Assembly (NCBI RefSeq): GCF_018310535.1
Contig: NZ_CP074102.1
Location: 5,952,001 to 6,016,000, forward strand
Source of the DNA: Streptomyces mirabilis
GTDB taxonomy: Bacteria; Actinomycetota; Actinomycetes; Streptomycetales; Streptomycetaceae
Direction of reading: 5' to 3'
Length of the DNA: 64,000 nucleotides
In this document: piece after piece, positions 25,353 through 33,174 of the stretch
How the letters are laid out: the number at the start of each line of letters is the position of its first letter
Position numbering within the stretch: position 1 is the stretch's first letter
Notes under the pieces: generated by a model
Seen by the model: only the letters and a program-made list of their open reading frames with translations
The model's database searches: none
Told to the model about the DNA's origin: nothing
Program-made: the position numbers and the translations under genes

Positions 25353-27085
25353 CAGGCGGCCTCCGCTTCCGTCAGCTGGGAGAGCACGATCTCCCGATAG
25401 GTCTCGTTGTCGGCCATGAGCTCGTGGTGACGCCCCGTGCCCACCACCCGGCCCTCGTCGAGGACCACGATCCGGTCGGCGTCCCTGATGGTCGACACCC
25501 GCTGGGCGACGATCACCACGGTCGCCTCGGCGGTCTCCTGGGAGAGCGCCGCGCGCAGCGCCGCGTCGGTCGCGTAGTCGAGCGCGGAGAAGGAGTCGTC
25601 GAAGAGGTAGATCTCGGGGCTCTGTACGAGGGTGCGGGCGATGGCGAGGCGCTGGCGCTGGCCGCCGGAGACGTTGGTGCCGCCCTGTGCGATCGGCGAG
25701 TCCAGGCCGTTCTCCAGCCGCTCCACGAAGCCCTTGGCCTGCGCCACCTCCAGCGCGTGCCACAGCTCCTCGTCGGTCGCGTCCGGATTGCCGTACCGGA
25801 GGTTCGTGGCGACCGTCCCCGCGAAGAGGTACGGCTTCTGGGGGACGAGTCCGACCGTCCTGGCGAGCAGCTTCGGCTCGACGGTCGCCACGTCCACGCC
25901 GTCGACGAGGACTTCTCCGTCGGTGGCGTCGAACAGCCGGGGTACGAGCCCGAGCAGCGTCGACTTGCCGCTGCCCGTCGACCCGATCACGGCGGTCGTC
26001 TCACCCGGCCGCGCCACCAAGTCGATGGACTTCAGGACGGGCTCCTCGGCACCCGGGTAGCGGAAGCCTGCGCCGCGGATCTCCAGGTGGCCGTGGCGCC
26101 GCAGCTCCACGACGGGCGCGCTCGGCGGCACGACGCTCGACGAGGTGTCCAGGACCTCTTCGATGCGCTCGGCGCAGACCTCCGCGCGCGGCACCATCAT
26201 GAACATGAAGGTGGCCATCATCACGGACATCACGATCTGCATGAGGTAGGCGAGGAACGCGGTCAGGTCGCCGATCTGCATGCCGCCGCTGGCTATGCGG
26301 TGGGCGCCGAACCAGACCACGGCGATCGACGAGAGGTTCACGACGGTCATGACCATCGGGAACATCAGGGCGAGCATCCGGCCGGTACCGAGGGACACCT
26401 CGGTCAGCTGGGCGTTGGCGGACTCGAAGCGGTCCTTCTCGTAGTCGTCCCGGACGAAGGCGCGGATGACGCGGTTGCCGGTGATCTGCTCGCGCAGCAC
26501 CCGGTTCACGGTGTCCAGACGCACCTGCATGGTCCTGAACAGCGGGCGCAGCCGGCGCACGATCAGGGTCACTCCGATGCCGAGCACCGGCACCACGGCG
26601 ACCAGGACCGCGGAGAGCGGCACGTCCAGGCCGAGGGCCAGCACGATGCCGCCCACACACATGATCGGCGCCGACACCAGCAGGGTGAACGTCATCAGGG
26701 TGAGCATCTGCACCTGCTGGACGTCATTGGTGGTGCGGGTGATCAGTGAGGGGGCCCCGAAGTGGCCCACCTCGCGTGCGGAGAAGGACTGCACCCGGTC
26801 GAAGACGGCGGCCCGGATGTCCCGGCCGACGGAGGACGCCGTACGGGCGCCGTAGTAGACGGCGCCGATGTTGCAGACGACCTGGACCAGCGAGATCCCG
26901 ATCATCAGGGCCCCGAAGGACAGGATGTAACCCGTGTCTCCCTTGACGACACCGTTGTCAATGATGTGTGCGTTCAGGGTCGGCAGGTACAGGGTTGCGC
27001 AGGTCTGCAGGAACTGCAGCAGCACGAGGAGAGCGATGGGTTTCTTGTACGGACTGAGGTAGGTCCGAAGGAGTCGTATGAGCAC
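25352..27085 (-). CDS. ABC exporter half-transporter, degenerate ATPase partner
   Basis: 577 aa from the GTG at 27085; a GTG 66 nt further upstream is possible. Six transmembrane helices (about 1-320) precede the nucleotide-binding domain with Walker A GSTGSGKST and canonical signature VSGGQRQRLAIA. Walker B ends in Asp rather than Glu (LFDDSFSALD) and the switch residue is Gln (IVAQRVSTI). So its own ATP site is degenerate while its signature completes the partner's active site. It overlaps the partner gene by 4 bp. Upstream (27180-27201) is a tandem 11-bp duplication CCAAGAGCGGA in the promoter region. Confidence 0.93.
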   Translation of the reverse strand: MLIRLLRTYLSPYKKPIALLVLLQFLQTCATLYLPTLNAHIIDNGVVKGDTGYILSFGALMIGISLVQVVCNIGAVYYGARTASSVGRDIRAAVFDRVQSFSAREVGHFGAPSLITRTTNDVQQVQMLTLMTFTLLVSAPIMCVGGIVLALGLDVPLSAVLVAVVPVLGIGVTLIVRRLRPLFRTMQVRLDTVNRVLREQITGNRVIRAFVRDDYEKDRFESANAQLTEVSLGTGRMLALMFPMVMTVVNLSSIAVVWFGAHRIASGGMQIGDLTAFLAYLMQIVMSVMMATFMFMMVPRAEVCAERIEEVLDTSSSVVPPSAPVVELRRHGHLEIRGAGFRYPGAEEPVLKSIDLVARPGETTAVIGSTGSGKSTLLGLVPRLFDATDGEVLVDGVDVATVEPKLLARTVGLVPQKPYLFAGTVATNLRYGNPDATDEELWHALEVAQAKGFVERLENGLDSPIAQGGTNVSGGQRQRLAIARTLVQSPEIYLFDDSFSALDYATDAALRAALSQETAEATVVIVAQRVSTIRDADRIVVLDEGRVVGTGRHHELMADNETYREIVLSQLTEAEAA

Positions 27086-27289
27086 GCGGCTTCTCTCGGA
27101 GTCGTCGACGACAGTGCGGTCGGTGGTGCACCACCCCCTATCGTCGGACACTCCACCCGCGTTACCTCAACCGATTAATCCAAGAGCGGACCAAGAGCGG
27201 ACCGGAACCGGACCTTGAGACGTACGTCATAGGGTCCATGCCGGCCTCCGCGCCCACCGGGACACCCCTCCGCGCCCCTATTACGCCCC

Positions 27290-28744
27290 CTATGCCCGGA
27301 ACGCCCCCGGATGCGTCTGTTCCCGTACGGACACGTACTGCTGCCGTACGGCCTGACCCACGGCCAGTTCCTCGCCGGGCTCCAGAATCTGGGCGACCGC
27401 ACCCTGCCAGACAGGTGGCAGCTGGGGGTCGAGCGTGCCCTGCGAGACGCCCAGGGCCCAGGCCGCCTGACGGGCCGCGCCCAGCGCCGCGTAGTCCGCC
27501 GGCTGGGGGACGACGACCTGCGCGCCGAACAGCGCGGGCGCCGCGGCCTGCACGGCCGGCAGCTCGGCGGCCGCCCCGAGCAGGAACACCCGCCGTACGT
27601 CCACGCCGCGCCCGCGCAGCACGTCGAGCGCGTCCGCGAGCCCGCACAGCATGCCCTCGAAGGCGGCCCGGGCCAGGTGTTCGGGCCGCATCGACTCGCG
27701 CCGCAGTCCCGCGAGCGTCCCGGCGGTGTGCGGCAGGTTCGGGGTCCGCTCGCCCTCCAGGTACGGCAGCAGGACCAGCCCGTGGGAGCCCGGCGTGGAC
27801 TTCATCGCCAGCTCGGACAGGCTCTCCAGGTCGGGCAGGCCGAGCAGTTCGACGGCGCCCCGCAGGGTCCGTACGGCGTTGAGGGTGGTGACCACCGGCA
27901 GATGCATGCCGGTCGCGTCCGCCAATGAGGTGATCATGCCGGAGGAGTCGACCAGCGCCTCGGGGTGTACGGCCATCACGGACCCGGAGGCGCCGAGGGA
28001 CACGACCGCGTCCCCGAGCCCGATGCCGAGCCCGAAGGCCGCCGCCATGGTCTCTCCGGTGCCCGCGGAGATCAGCAGCCCCTCGGGTGTCGTCCCCGCC
28101 GCCTCGGACGGGCCCAGTACGTCGGGCAGCGTGGCCTGGTGGCCGAGCGCGAGCTCGACGAGATCCGGCCGATAGCCGCCGGTCGCCGCCGACCAGTAGC
28201 CGGTCCCGGAGGCCCCGCCCCGGTCGGTGGTCCGCCGCAGCGGCCGCCCGAGCAACTGCCACACCAGCCAGTCGTGCGCCTGCAGCAGCACGGCGGTGCG
28301 CAGCGCGGCGTCGGGCTCGGTCTTGTTCAGCCAGCGCAGCTTGGTCACCGGCTGGGCGGCCTGCGGTACGTGGCCCACGGCCTGCGCCCATGCCTCGCGC
28401 CCGCCGAGCGCGTCGACGAGATCGGCGGCGGCGACCTGTGCGCGCTTGTCACCGCCGACCATGGCCGGCCGCACCGTGTTGCCCTGCGTGTCCAGCGGTA
28501 CGAGCGCGTTCTGCTGCGCGGAGACGCCGATGGCCTGCACGCCTTCGAGCAGCCCACCGCCGGCCGCCTCGCCCAGGGACAGCAGCCAGGCCTGCGGATC
28601 GACATCGGAAGGACGGCCGCCGCCCTCGGTGGTTTCCACCGGATGCGGGGCATATCCCTGCCTGAGCACGGCTCCCGTGTCCGTGTCGCAGACGACGATA
28701 CGAGTGAAATCGGGCGAACTGTCCAACCCGGCGACTATCCCCAT
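27290..28744 (-). CDS. FGGY-family carbohydrate kinase, xylulokinase-like
   Basis: 484 aa cytoplasmic sugar kinase of the FGGY/ASKHA fold. VAGLDSSPDFTRIVVCD is the phosphate-1 loop, DRGGASGTGYW holds the likely catalytic Asp (about 178), ISAGTGETMAAAFGLG and LGASGSVMAV are phosphate-2/adenosine loops, and FLLGAAAELPAVQ is C-terminal. Xylulokinase is the nearest assignment by overall layout, but the N-terminal SSPDFTR deviates from the usual SSTQS-type sequence, and no xylose isomerase is nearby. The sugar specificity is open. Confidence 0.85.
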   Translation of the reverse strand: MGIVAGLDSSPDFTRIVVCDTDTGAVLRQGYAPHPVETTEGGGRPSDVDPQAWLLSLGEAAGGGLLEGVQAIGVSAQQNALVPLDTQGNTVRPAMVGGDKRAQVAAADLVDALGGREAWAQAVGHVPQAAQPVTKLRWLNKTEPDAALRTAVLLQAHDWLVWQLLGRPLRRTTDRGGASGTGYWSAATGGYRPDLVELALGHQATLPDVLGPSEAAGTTPEGLLISAGTGETMAAAFGLGIGLGDAVVSLGASGSVMAVHPEALVDSSGMITSLADATGMHLPVVTTLNAVRTLRGAVELLGLPDLESLSELAMKSTPGSHGLVLLPYLEGERTPNLPHTAGTLAGLRRESMRPEHLARAAFEGMLCGLADALDVLRGRGVDVRRVFLLGAAAELPAVQAAAPALFGAQVVVPQPADYAALGAARQAAWALGVSQGTLDPQLPPVWQGAVAQILEPGEELAVGQAVRQQYVSVREQTHPGAFRA

Positions 28745-28935
28745 GGCGGAAATTCTGCCGTACGGCGGGGGATGGGCGCGCCGGGCCGGGCGGTAGCGAC
28801 CGGCTCACGGGGTGCCCGACGGGCCGGGGCGCAGGTCGGACGGGGTGGCGCGTTCGCCGACCCCGTCAGGGATCCCTCGCCCTGCCTGCCGGGAGTCGTT
28901 CGGCTTTCGGCCGGTGGGGGCTGATCGGGTGGTTT

Positions 28936-28952
28936 CCCGCGCCTCTCGCGGG
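28936..28952 (-). terminator. Small hairpin after the YtxH-like gene
   Basis: CCCGCG (28936-28941) / CGCGGG (28947-28952) with a 5-nt loop, immediately past the YtxH-like stop. The stem is short, so it is a weak candidate. Confidence 0.4.
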
Positions 28953-28955
28953 GCC

Positions 28956-29261
28956 CTACGTGTTGCTGGTGCCCCAGTCGTCCTCGCGGGTGCCGTTGGT
29001 GTTGCGTTCGCGCAGCGCGCGGACGCGGGCGGTGACCGAGTCGGGGACGTGGTCGCCCACCTTCTCGCCGACCGTGTGGAACGCCTTGCCCGCGATCTCG
29101 CGCCCCTGCTGGGCGGCGGTCTCGGCGGTGTTGCGCACCGCGGGGTTCTGCGCGACCTGGCGCGCGGACTTCTTCAGCTGCTCGTAGCGCTCGCGCCCGG
29201 CGCGCGTGCCGAGCACGTAACCCAGAGCCAGTCCGGCGACGAATGTGAGCCGGTAGCGCAT
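28956..29261 (-). CDS. YtxH-domain small membrane-associated protein
   Basis: 101 aa. The start at ATG 29261 is preferred over an in-frame GTG 9 nt upstream. An N-terminal hydrophobic/glycine segment (RLTFVAGLALGYVLGTRAGRERY) is typical of YtxH proteins. It is followed by a charged amphipathic helical region (about 25-85) and an acidic end. Family members are stress-linked in Bacilli; function in actinomycetes is unknown. The gene stands alone beside the tRNA cluster. Confidence 0.75.
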   Translation of the reverse strand: MRYRLTFVAGLALGYVLGTRAGRERYEQLKKSARQVAQNPAVRNTAETAAQQGREIAGKAFHTVGEKVGDHVPDSVTARVRALRERNTNGTREDDWGTSNT

Positions 29262-29406
29262 GGCGGCCACCCTTCCCTTGCGTCGGCATCGGTGCGGGGG
29301 GAACCGATTGGCGGAGCACCCCCCTGCTTGCGCTAATGTATGTGTCGCAGCGAGCGCACGCCCCCTGGCGAATACCCGGGTAGGTGCGTTCGATGCAACG
29401 AGGCAA

Positions 29407-29479
29407 TCCTCCGTAGCTCAATTGGCAGAGCAGCCGGCTGTTAACCGGCAGGTTACTGGTTCGAGTCCAGTCGGGGGAG
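29407..29479 (+). tRNA. tRNA-Asn (GTT), first copy
   Basis: 73 nt with acceptor TCCTCCG paired to CGGGGGA (one T-G), D arm AGCTCAATTGGCAGAGC, anticodon stem CCGGC/GCCGG with loop TGTTAAC giving anticodon GTT, and T arm ACTGGTTCGAGTCCAGT. CCA is not encoded. Confidence 0.96.
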
Positions 29480-29484
29480 CTCGA

Positions 29485-29557
29485 TCTCCTGTAGCTCAAT
29501 TGGCAGAGCAGCCGGCTGTTAACCGGCAGGTTACTGGTTCGAGTCCAGTCGGGAGAG
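29485..29557 (+). tRNA. tRNA-Asn (GTT), second copy
   Basis: 73 nt, starting 5 bp after the first copy. It is identical from the D arm through the T arm; the acceptor stem differs but remains paired (TCTCCTG with CGGGAGA). This is a tandem duplication with compensatory acceptor changes. Anticodon GTT. Confidence 0.96.
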
Positions 29558-29566
29558 CAACGGAAG

Positions 29567-29589
29567 AGGACCCCTCAGGGGTCCTTTTT
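29567..29589 (+). terminator. Rho-independent terminator of the tRNA-Asn pair
   Basis: GGACCCC (29568-29574), loop TCA, GGGGTCC (29578-29584), followed by TTTTT: a textbook intrinsic terminator 10 bp after the second tRNA. Confidence 0.92.
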
Positions 29590-29722
29590 CATGTCCGGCG
29601 GAACCGCGCAGGCCACGCCGAAGTCCTCATGGTCATGCGTTGCCGACCATCCGAAGCAGGAGATCGTATGAGCGGCTATGCTGCGGCAGACGGCGCGCAC
29701 AAATGTGCGCGACGCGCCGTAA

Positions 29723-29796
29723 GGGGCGGTAGCTCAGCCGGTTAGAGCAGCGGACTCATAATCCGTCGGCCGTGGGTTCGAGTCCCACCCGCCCCA
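29723..29796 (+). tRNA. tRNA with CAT anticodon, probably tRNA-Ile2
   Basis: 74 nt with perfect acceptor GGGGCGG/CCGCCCC, discriminator A, anticodon loop CTCATAA (anticodon CAT) and T arm GTGGGTTCGAGTCCCAC. The stem-loop GGACTCATAATCC resembles isoleucine tRNA whose C34 is modified to lysidine by TilS, rather than methionine tRNAs, but the sequence alone does not prove charging. CCA is not encoded. The left copy of the 200-bp direct repeat starts 16 bp downstream. Confidence 0.9.
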
Positions 29797-29811
29797 CTCC
29801 GCGCTACGCGT

Positions 29812-30013
29812 GAAGAAACGATGCCGCCTGCGCACTCGCGGTTTGCCAGCAACAAGGTTGCGGCCCCCGGAGCTGATCCGGGGGCCGCTGTCGTGCGTTT
29901 CGCGTTCTTTGCACTCGTCCGGGGGAACGACCGGGGAATCGCTGTTCCCTGGTGTGACGTCAGTTCGAGTCAGGAGCGGCCCGATCGGGCCCGCGGGTGA
30001 CTGGCGGGCCGGG
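29812..30013. repeat. Direct repeat copy A (about 200 bp), left border of esterase/transport module
   Basis: About 90% identical by hand alignment, in the same orientation, to 41767-41971. Shared blocks include AAGAAACGATGCCGCC, AACAAGGTTGCGGCC, CGCGTTCTTTGCAC, GAACGACCGGGGAATCG, TTCCCTGGTGTGACGTCAG and GAGCGGCCCGATCGGGCCCG. It sits between the CAU tRNA and the convergent PHA depolymerase gene. No coding sequence is supported in it. The 30014-30155 stretch after it holds nothing recognised. Confidence 0.88.
29860..29888. terminator. Strong hairpin inside direct repeat A
   Basis: GCGGCCCCCGGA / TCCGGGGGCCGC: perfect 12-bp stem with a 5-nt loop, between the converging tRNA and esterase genes, so it probably works in both directions. 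The counterpart in repeat B is at 41815-41845. Confidence 0.7.
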
Positions 30014-30155
30014 AAGTGTCCCCGAGGGGCCAGTGCGGCCCGCGTCGCCTGCTGTGGGGCGCAAGGTCTTCCTGGCCCTTCGGCGGTGCCCTGCGACTGC
30101 TCACCGCCGACGCCACTGCTCACCGCCGACAGGGCGTGAGCTGTGGCAGGCCTGG

Positions 30156-31601
30156 TCAGGCGGGGCAGCCGGAGTCGGCGATCACGTAGTGACCGATGGC
30201 GGTCTCCTCGAGGGTGTGGGTGGTGAAGGTGTTGTACAGGCCCATGGACTGGTTGGAGCCGTTCGCGTAGGTGTAGCCGCCGCTCTGGTGGGCGCGGCCC
30301 GCGGCGACCTGGTTGTAGTTGTTCGCGGTGAAGCACTGTGGCTGAAAGCCGGTGGTGGTCGCCGTCACGGCCGTGCCGACGGCGCCGGCCTTGCCCGACG
30401 AGTCGACGGCGGCGACGGTGTAGCTGTATCCGGTGCCGGAGGCCAGTCCGTTGTCCGTGTATGAAGTGGAGGTCGTCGAGCCCGTCTTCGTACCGCCGCG
30501 GTAGATGTTGTACGAAGCGGCGCCGCTGACGGCGTTCCAGGAAAGTGACGCGCTGGTGTCCGTGGTGCCGGTCACCGCCAGCCCGGTGGGCGCGGGCAGG
30601 GCACCGGTGCCGCCGCCGGAGGTGCCGTCCAGGCCCCAGAACTTCGCCGTGTAGTAGCTGGAGCAGATGTAGTTGAGGTAGTACGTGCCGGTCGTGCCGC
30701 ACTGGTCGGCCCCGGAGCCGGGGCTCACGGCGAGGCCATGTGCCATGCCGGAGACGGTGAAGGTCTCGACGGCAGGATCGCCGTCGGCATCGTTGTAGAT
30801 GTCCTGGGTGGTGCCGCCGGTGAGCGTGGTGGTCGATGACGGGGTCTGGCTGATGCCTCGGACGTTCGTCCACTGGTCGCGGGACTCGGTGGCGTTGGCG
30901 GGGTTGACGGTCGAGTCGCCGGAACCCTGCCAGACGGCCACCCGCGGCCAGGGTCCGCTCCAGCCGCCCGATGCGCCGCGGACCAGGTCGCCCCACTGCT
31001 GCGGGGTCTTGCTGACCGGGTTGTACTCGCAGGTGAGGCCGCTGCTGAGATCGGTGGCGCAGCCCGCAGGGATGCCGGAGTCGATGGAGCCGCCCGCGAA
31101 GACATCGGGGTAGTCGGCGAGCATCACGGAGGTCATGGCGCCGCCGGCGGACAGCCCGGTCACGTACACGCGGCTGGGATCGCTGCCGTACCGCGTCTTG
31201 GCGTAGTCGACCATCTGCTTGATGGACAGGGCTTCGCCCTGGCCTCGGGTGTAGTCCTCGGACTGGTACCAGTTGAAGCACGCGTTGGCGTTGTTGGCGC
31301 TGGAGGTCTGCGGGAAGACCAGCGCGAAGCCGTACAGATCGGCGTACTTGGGCCAGCCGGAGTGGCTGTAGTAGTCGCTCGCGCTCTGGGTGCAGCCGTG
31401 CAGGGCCACGACCACCGGGGCGCCGGAGGGCAGGTTGTCGGGGACGTACGTGTACATCGACAGGCTGCCGGGGTTGGAGCCGAAGCCGGTCACCTGGGTG
31501 AGCGAGGCAGCCGACGCGCTCTGCGGCACGGTGAACAGGGCAAGCAGCAGGGCCGCTAGCGCGGCCCAGCAGGCTTTACGGGTGCGGTCACGAACCGACA
31601 T
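30156..31601 (-). CDS. Secreted polyhydroxyalkanoate depolymerase-type esterase with FN3 domain
   Basis: 481 aa from ATG 31601 (GGAGG 6 nt upstream). The signal peptide ends near residue 31 (SASA-A). The alpha/beta-hydrolase domain has oxyanion HGCTQSASDYY (about 68), nucleophile Ser151 in GLSAGGAM, Asp in GSGDSTVN and His in GMAHGLAV. A fibronectin type III domain spans about 330-415 (PAPTGLAVTG... SLSWNAVSGAASYNIYRGG). The last 65 residues contain two Cys and aromatic/Asn-rich sequence, probably a substrate-binding domain. This is the family of extracellular short-chain PHA depolymerases and related feruloyl/acetylxylan esterases, so the polymer could be polyester or an esterified polysaccharide. 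Confidence 0.88.
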   Translation of the reverse strand: MSVRDRTRKACWAALAALLLALFTVPQSASAASLTQVTGFGSNPGSLSMYTYVPDNLPSGAPVVVALHGCTQSASDYYSHSGWPKYADLYGFALVFPQTSSANNANACFNWYQSEDYTRGQGEALSIKQMVDYAKTRYGSDPSRVYVTGLSAGGAMTSVMLADYPDVFAGGSIDSGIPAGCATDLSSGLTCEYNPVSKTPQQWGDLVRGASGGWSGPWPRVAVWQGSGDSTVNPANATESRDQWTNVRGISQTPSSTTTLTGGTTQDIYNDADGDPAVETFTVSGMAHGLAVSPGSGADQCGTTGTYYLNYICSSYYTAKFWGLDGTSGGGTGALPAPTGLAVTGTTDTSASLSWNAVSGAASYNIYRGGTKTGSTTSTSYTDNGLASGTGYSYTVAAVDSSGKAGAVGTAVTATTTGFQPQCFTANNYNQVAAGRAHQSGGYTYANGSNQSMGLYNTFTTHTLEETAIGHYVIADSGCPA

Positions 31602-31776
31602 GCGGTCCTCCCGTGGTGAGGGGTGGGTGGGCGGACCGCCGCGCCGGTGTCCCTCCGGAGCGGGCGGTCCGCTGCACCGTAGAACCGCAGCGACCGCCCG
31701 CCCACGGAAGCGGACCACACTTCTCGATCACCTCGGGTGTCGGCCGTCTCCACTGCGTACGGCGACGGCATCAACC

Positions 31777-33138
31777 TCAGTGCAAGGCGCAGGAGTTGAC
31801 CAGGTCTCCCGAGGCGGACCTGGGCACGGTGCCGCTCGCCGGCGGCGCGGCCCGGTACTCGACCCAGTCGGTCAGAGCGCGGAAGGCCGAGCGATAGCAG
31901 GGCAGGATCGGCCGGAGCCGGTCCGGATAGGTGTCGTACAGGCCGTCCACGTGGGTGCCGCCCGCGATCGTGTAGTAGCGGTGCAAACGGCCACGGTGGC
32001 TGTCGGAGACCATGCGCGCGTACACGTCCGAGTCAGTGGCGATCGGCAGCAGTGCGTCGAGCGAGCCGTGCAGTGTGATCAAGGGTTTTCCGATCCTGCC
32101 GGTGAGCGAGATCCGCTCGACCGCCCGGTGCACGGAGCTCGGCCGCATCGCGTAGTCGTACGAAGCATCCGACGCGCAGGACGCGAGAATCTCCGCCGGC
32201 GTCGAACCGGCGGACGCACCCGGACACCTGGGGTCGTAGGAGGGGTCGACCTCGGAGCGGTACACCTTCTGCGTCAGGCCCCAATAGGCAGCCTCGTGGT
32301 ACGGCCACAGGAACTCGGTGCCGGGAGAGAATCCGGCGGCGAGCATGTCGGCGTGGGTGGCCCGGCCCGCCTGGTACGCGACCGCGGTCGGCAGATAGGT
32401 GAACAGGTTCGGCCCGTCCTCGGTCCACAGCGCGCCCTCCCAGTCCACTCCGCCGTCGTACAGCTCGGGGTGGTTCTCGAGCTGCCAGCGGGTCAGGTAG
32501 CCGCCGTTGGAGATGCCGGTCATGTAGGTGCGGCGTGGGGCGTGCCCGTACACCTGTCGGACGACGGTCTTCGTGGCGAGGGTCAGCTCGGTGGTGCGCC
32601 GGTTCCATTCGGCGATCGCGTCGCCGGGCCGCTTGCCGTCGGTGTAGAAGTCGGGGCCGCTGTTGCCCTTGTCGATGGAGGCGAAGGCGTAGCCCTGGGC
32701 GATGACCCAGTCGGAGATCAGGGGGTCCAGCGAGTACTGCTTGCGCGTCCCGGGCGCACCGGTCACCACGAGGCCGCCGTTCCAGTGCTCGGGCAGCCGG
32801 ATGACGAACTGGGAGTCGTGGTTCCAGCCGTGGGTCTTGTTGAGGTGCGAGGAGTCGGGGAAATAGCCGTCGATCTGGATGCCGGGGACGCCGGTGGGGT
32901 TCTTGGTCCCTTTGGCGGTGAGTGAGGCCCAGTCCGCGGAGTCGGTGTAGGCAGTGCCGGCGGTCGCGGCCGTGGTCATGTCGGGCAGACAGGCCGTGGT
33001 CTGGAACGCCGCGCCGGGTACGGCGATCCGGCCCTGGCCGGCGCAGCGGGGTACCGATCGAGCCGTGGCGCTCGCCGACACTCCCGCCGTCGACAGGAGC
33101 ACGGCGGACAGCAAGGTGACGGTGCGTCTCAGATGCAT
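31777..33138 (-). CDS. Secreted alpha/beta hydrolase, 3HB-oligomer-hydrolase or tannase-like
   Basis: 453 aa. The signal peptide is residues 1-27 (LLSTAGVSASATA). Catalytic-type residues are Ser in MTGISNGGYLTRW (about 215), Asp in HGSLDALLP and His in AGGTHVDGLYDTYPD. The paired cysteines and large lid are like tannase/feruloyl esterase and 3-hydroxybutyrate-oligomer hydrolase proteins; I cannot separate these two by eye. It lies 175 bp upstream of the depolymerase on the same strand and 36 bp downstream of the acyl-CoA ligase, consistent with a joint degradation operon. Confidence 0.75.
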   Translation of the reverse strand: MHLRRTVTLLSAVLLSTAGVSASATARSVPRCAGQGRIAVPGAAFQTTACLPDMTTAATAGTAYTDSADWASLTAKGTKNPTGVPGIQIDGYFPDSSHLNKTHGWNHDSQFVIRLPEHWNGGLVVTGAPGTRKQYSLDPLISDWVIAQGYAFASIDKGNSGPDFYTDGKRPGDAIAEWNRRTTELTLATKTVVRQVYGHAPRRTYMTGISNGGYLTRWQLENHPELYDGGVDWEGALWTEDGPNLFTYLPTAVAYQAGRATHADMLAAGFSPGTEFLWPYHEAAYWGLTQKVYRSEVDPSYDPRCPGASAGSTPAEILASCASDASYDYAMRPSSVHRAVERISLTGRIGKPLITLHGSLDALLPIATDSDVYARMVSDSHRGRLHRYYTIAGGTHVDGLYDTYPDRLRPILPCYRSAFRALTDWVEYRAAPPASGTVPRSASGDLVNSCALH

Positions 33139-33174
33139 GGTTCGCCCTCCGGGCGGGTGAAAGGGAGCGGTGAA

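Noticed and set aside
29734..31281. Open frame reading through the CAU tRNA and repeat A on the minus strand
   Set aside because: The peptide near the tRNA is a translated tRNA shadow, and the rest is antisense-frame nonsense over the esterase gene.
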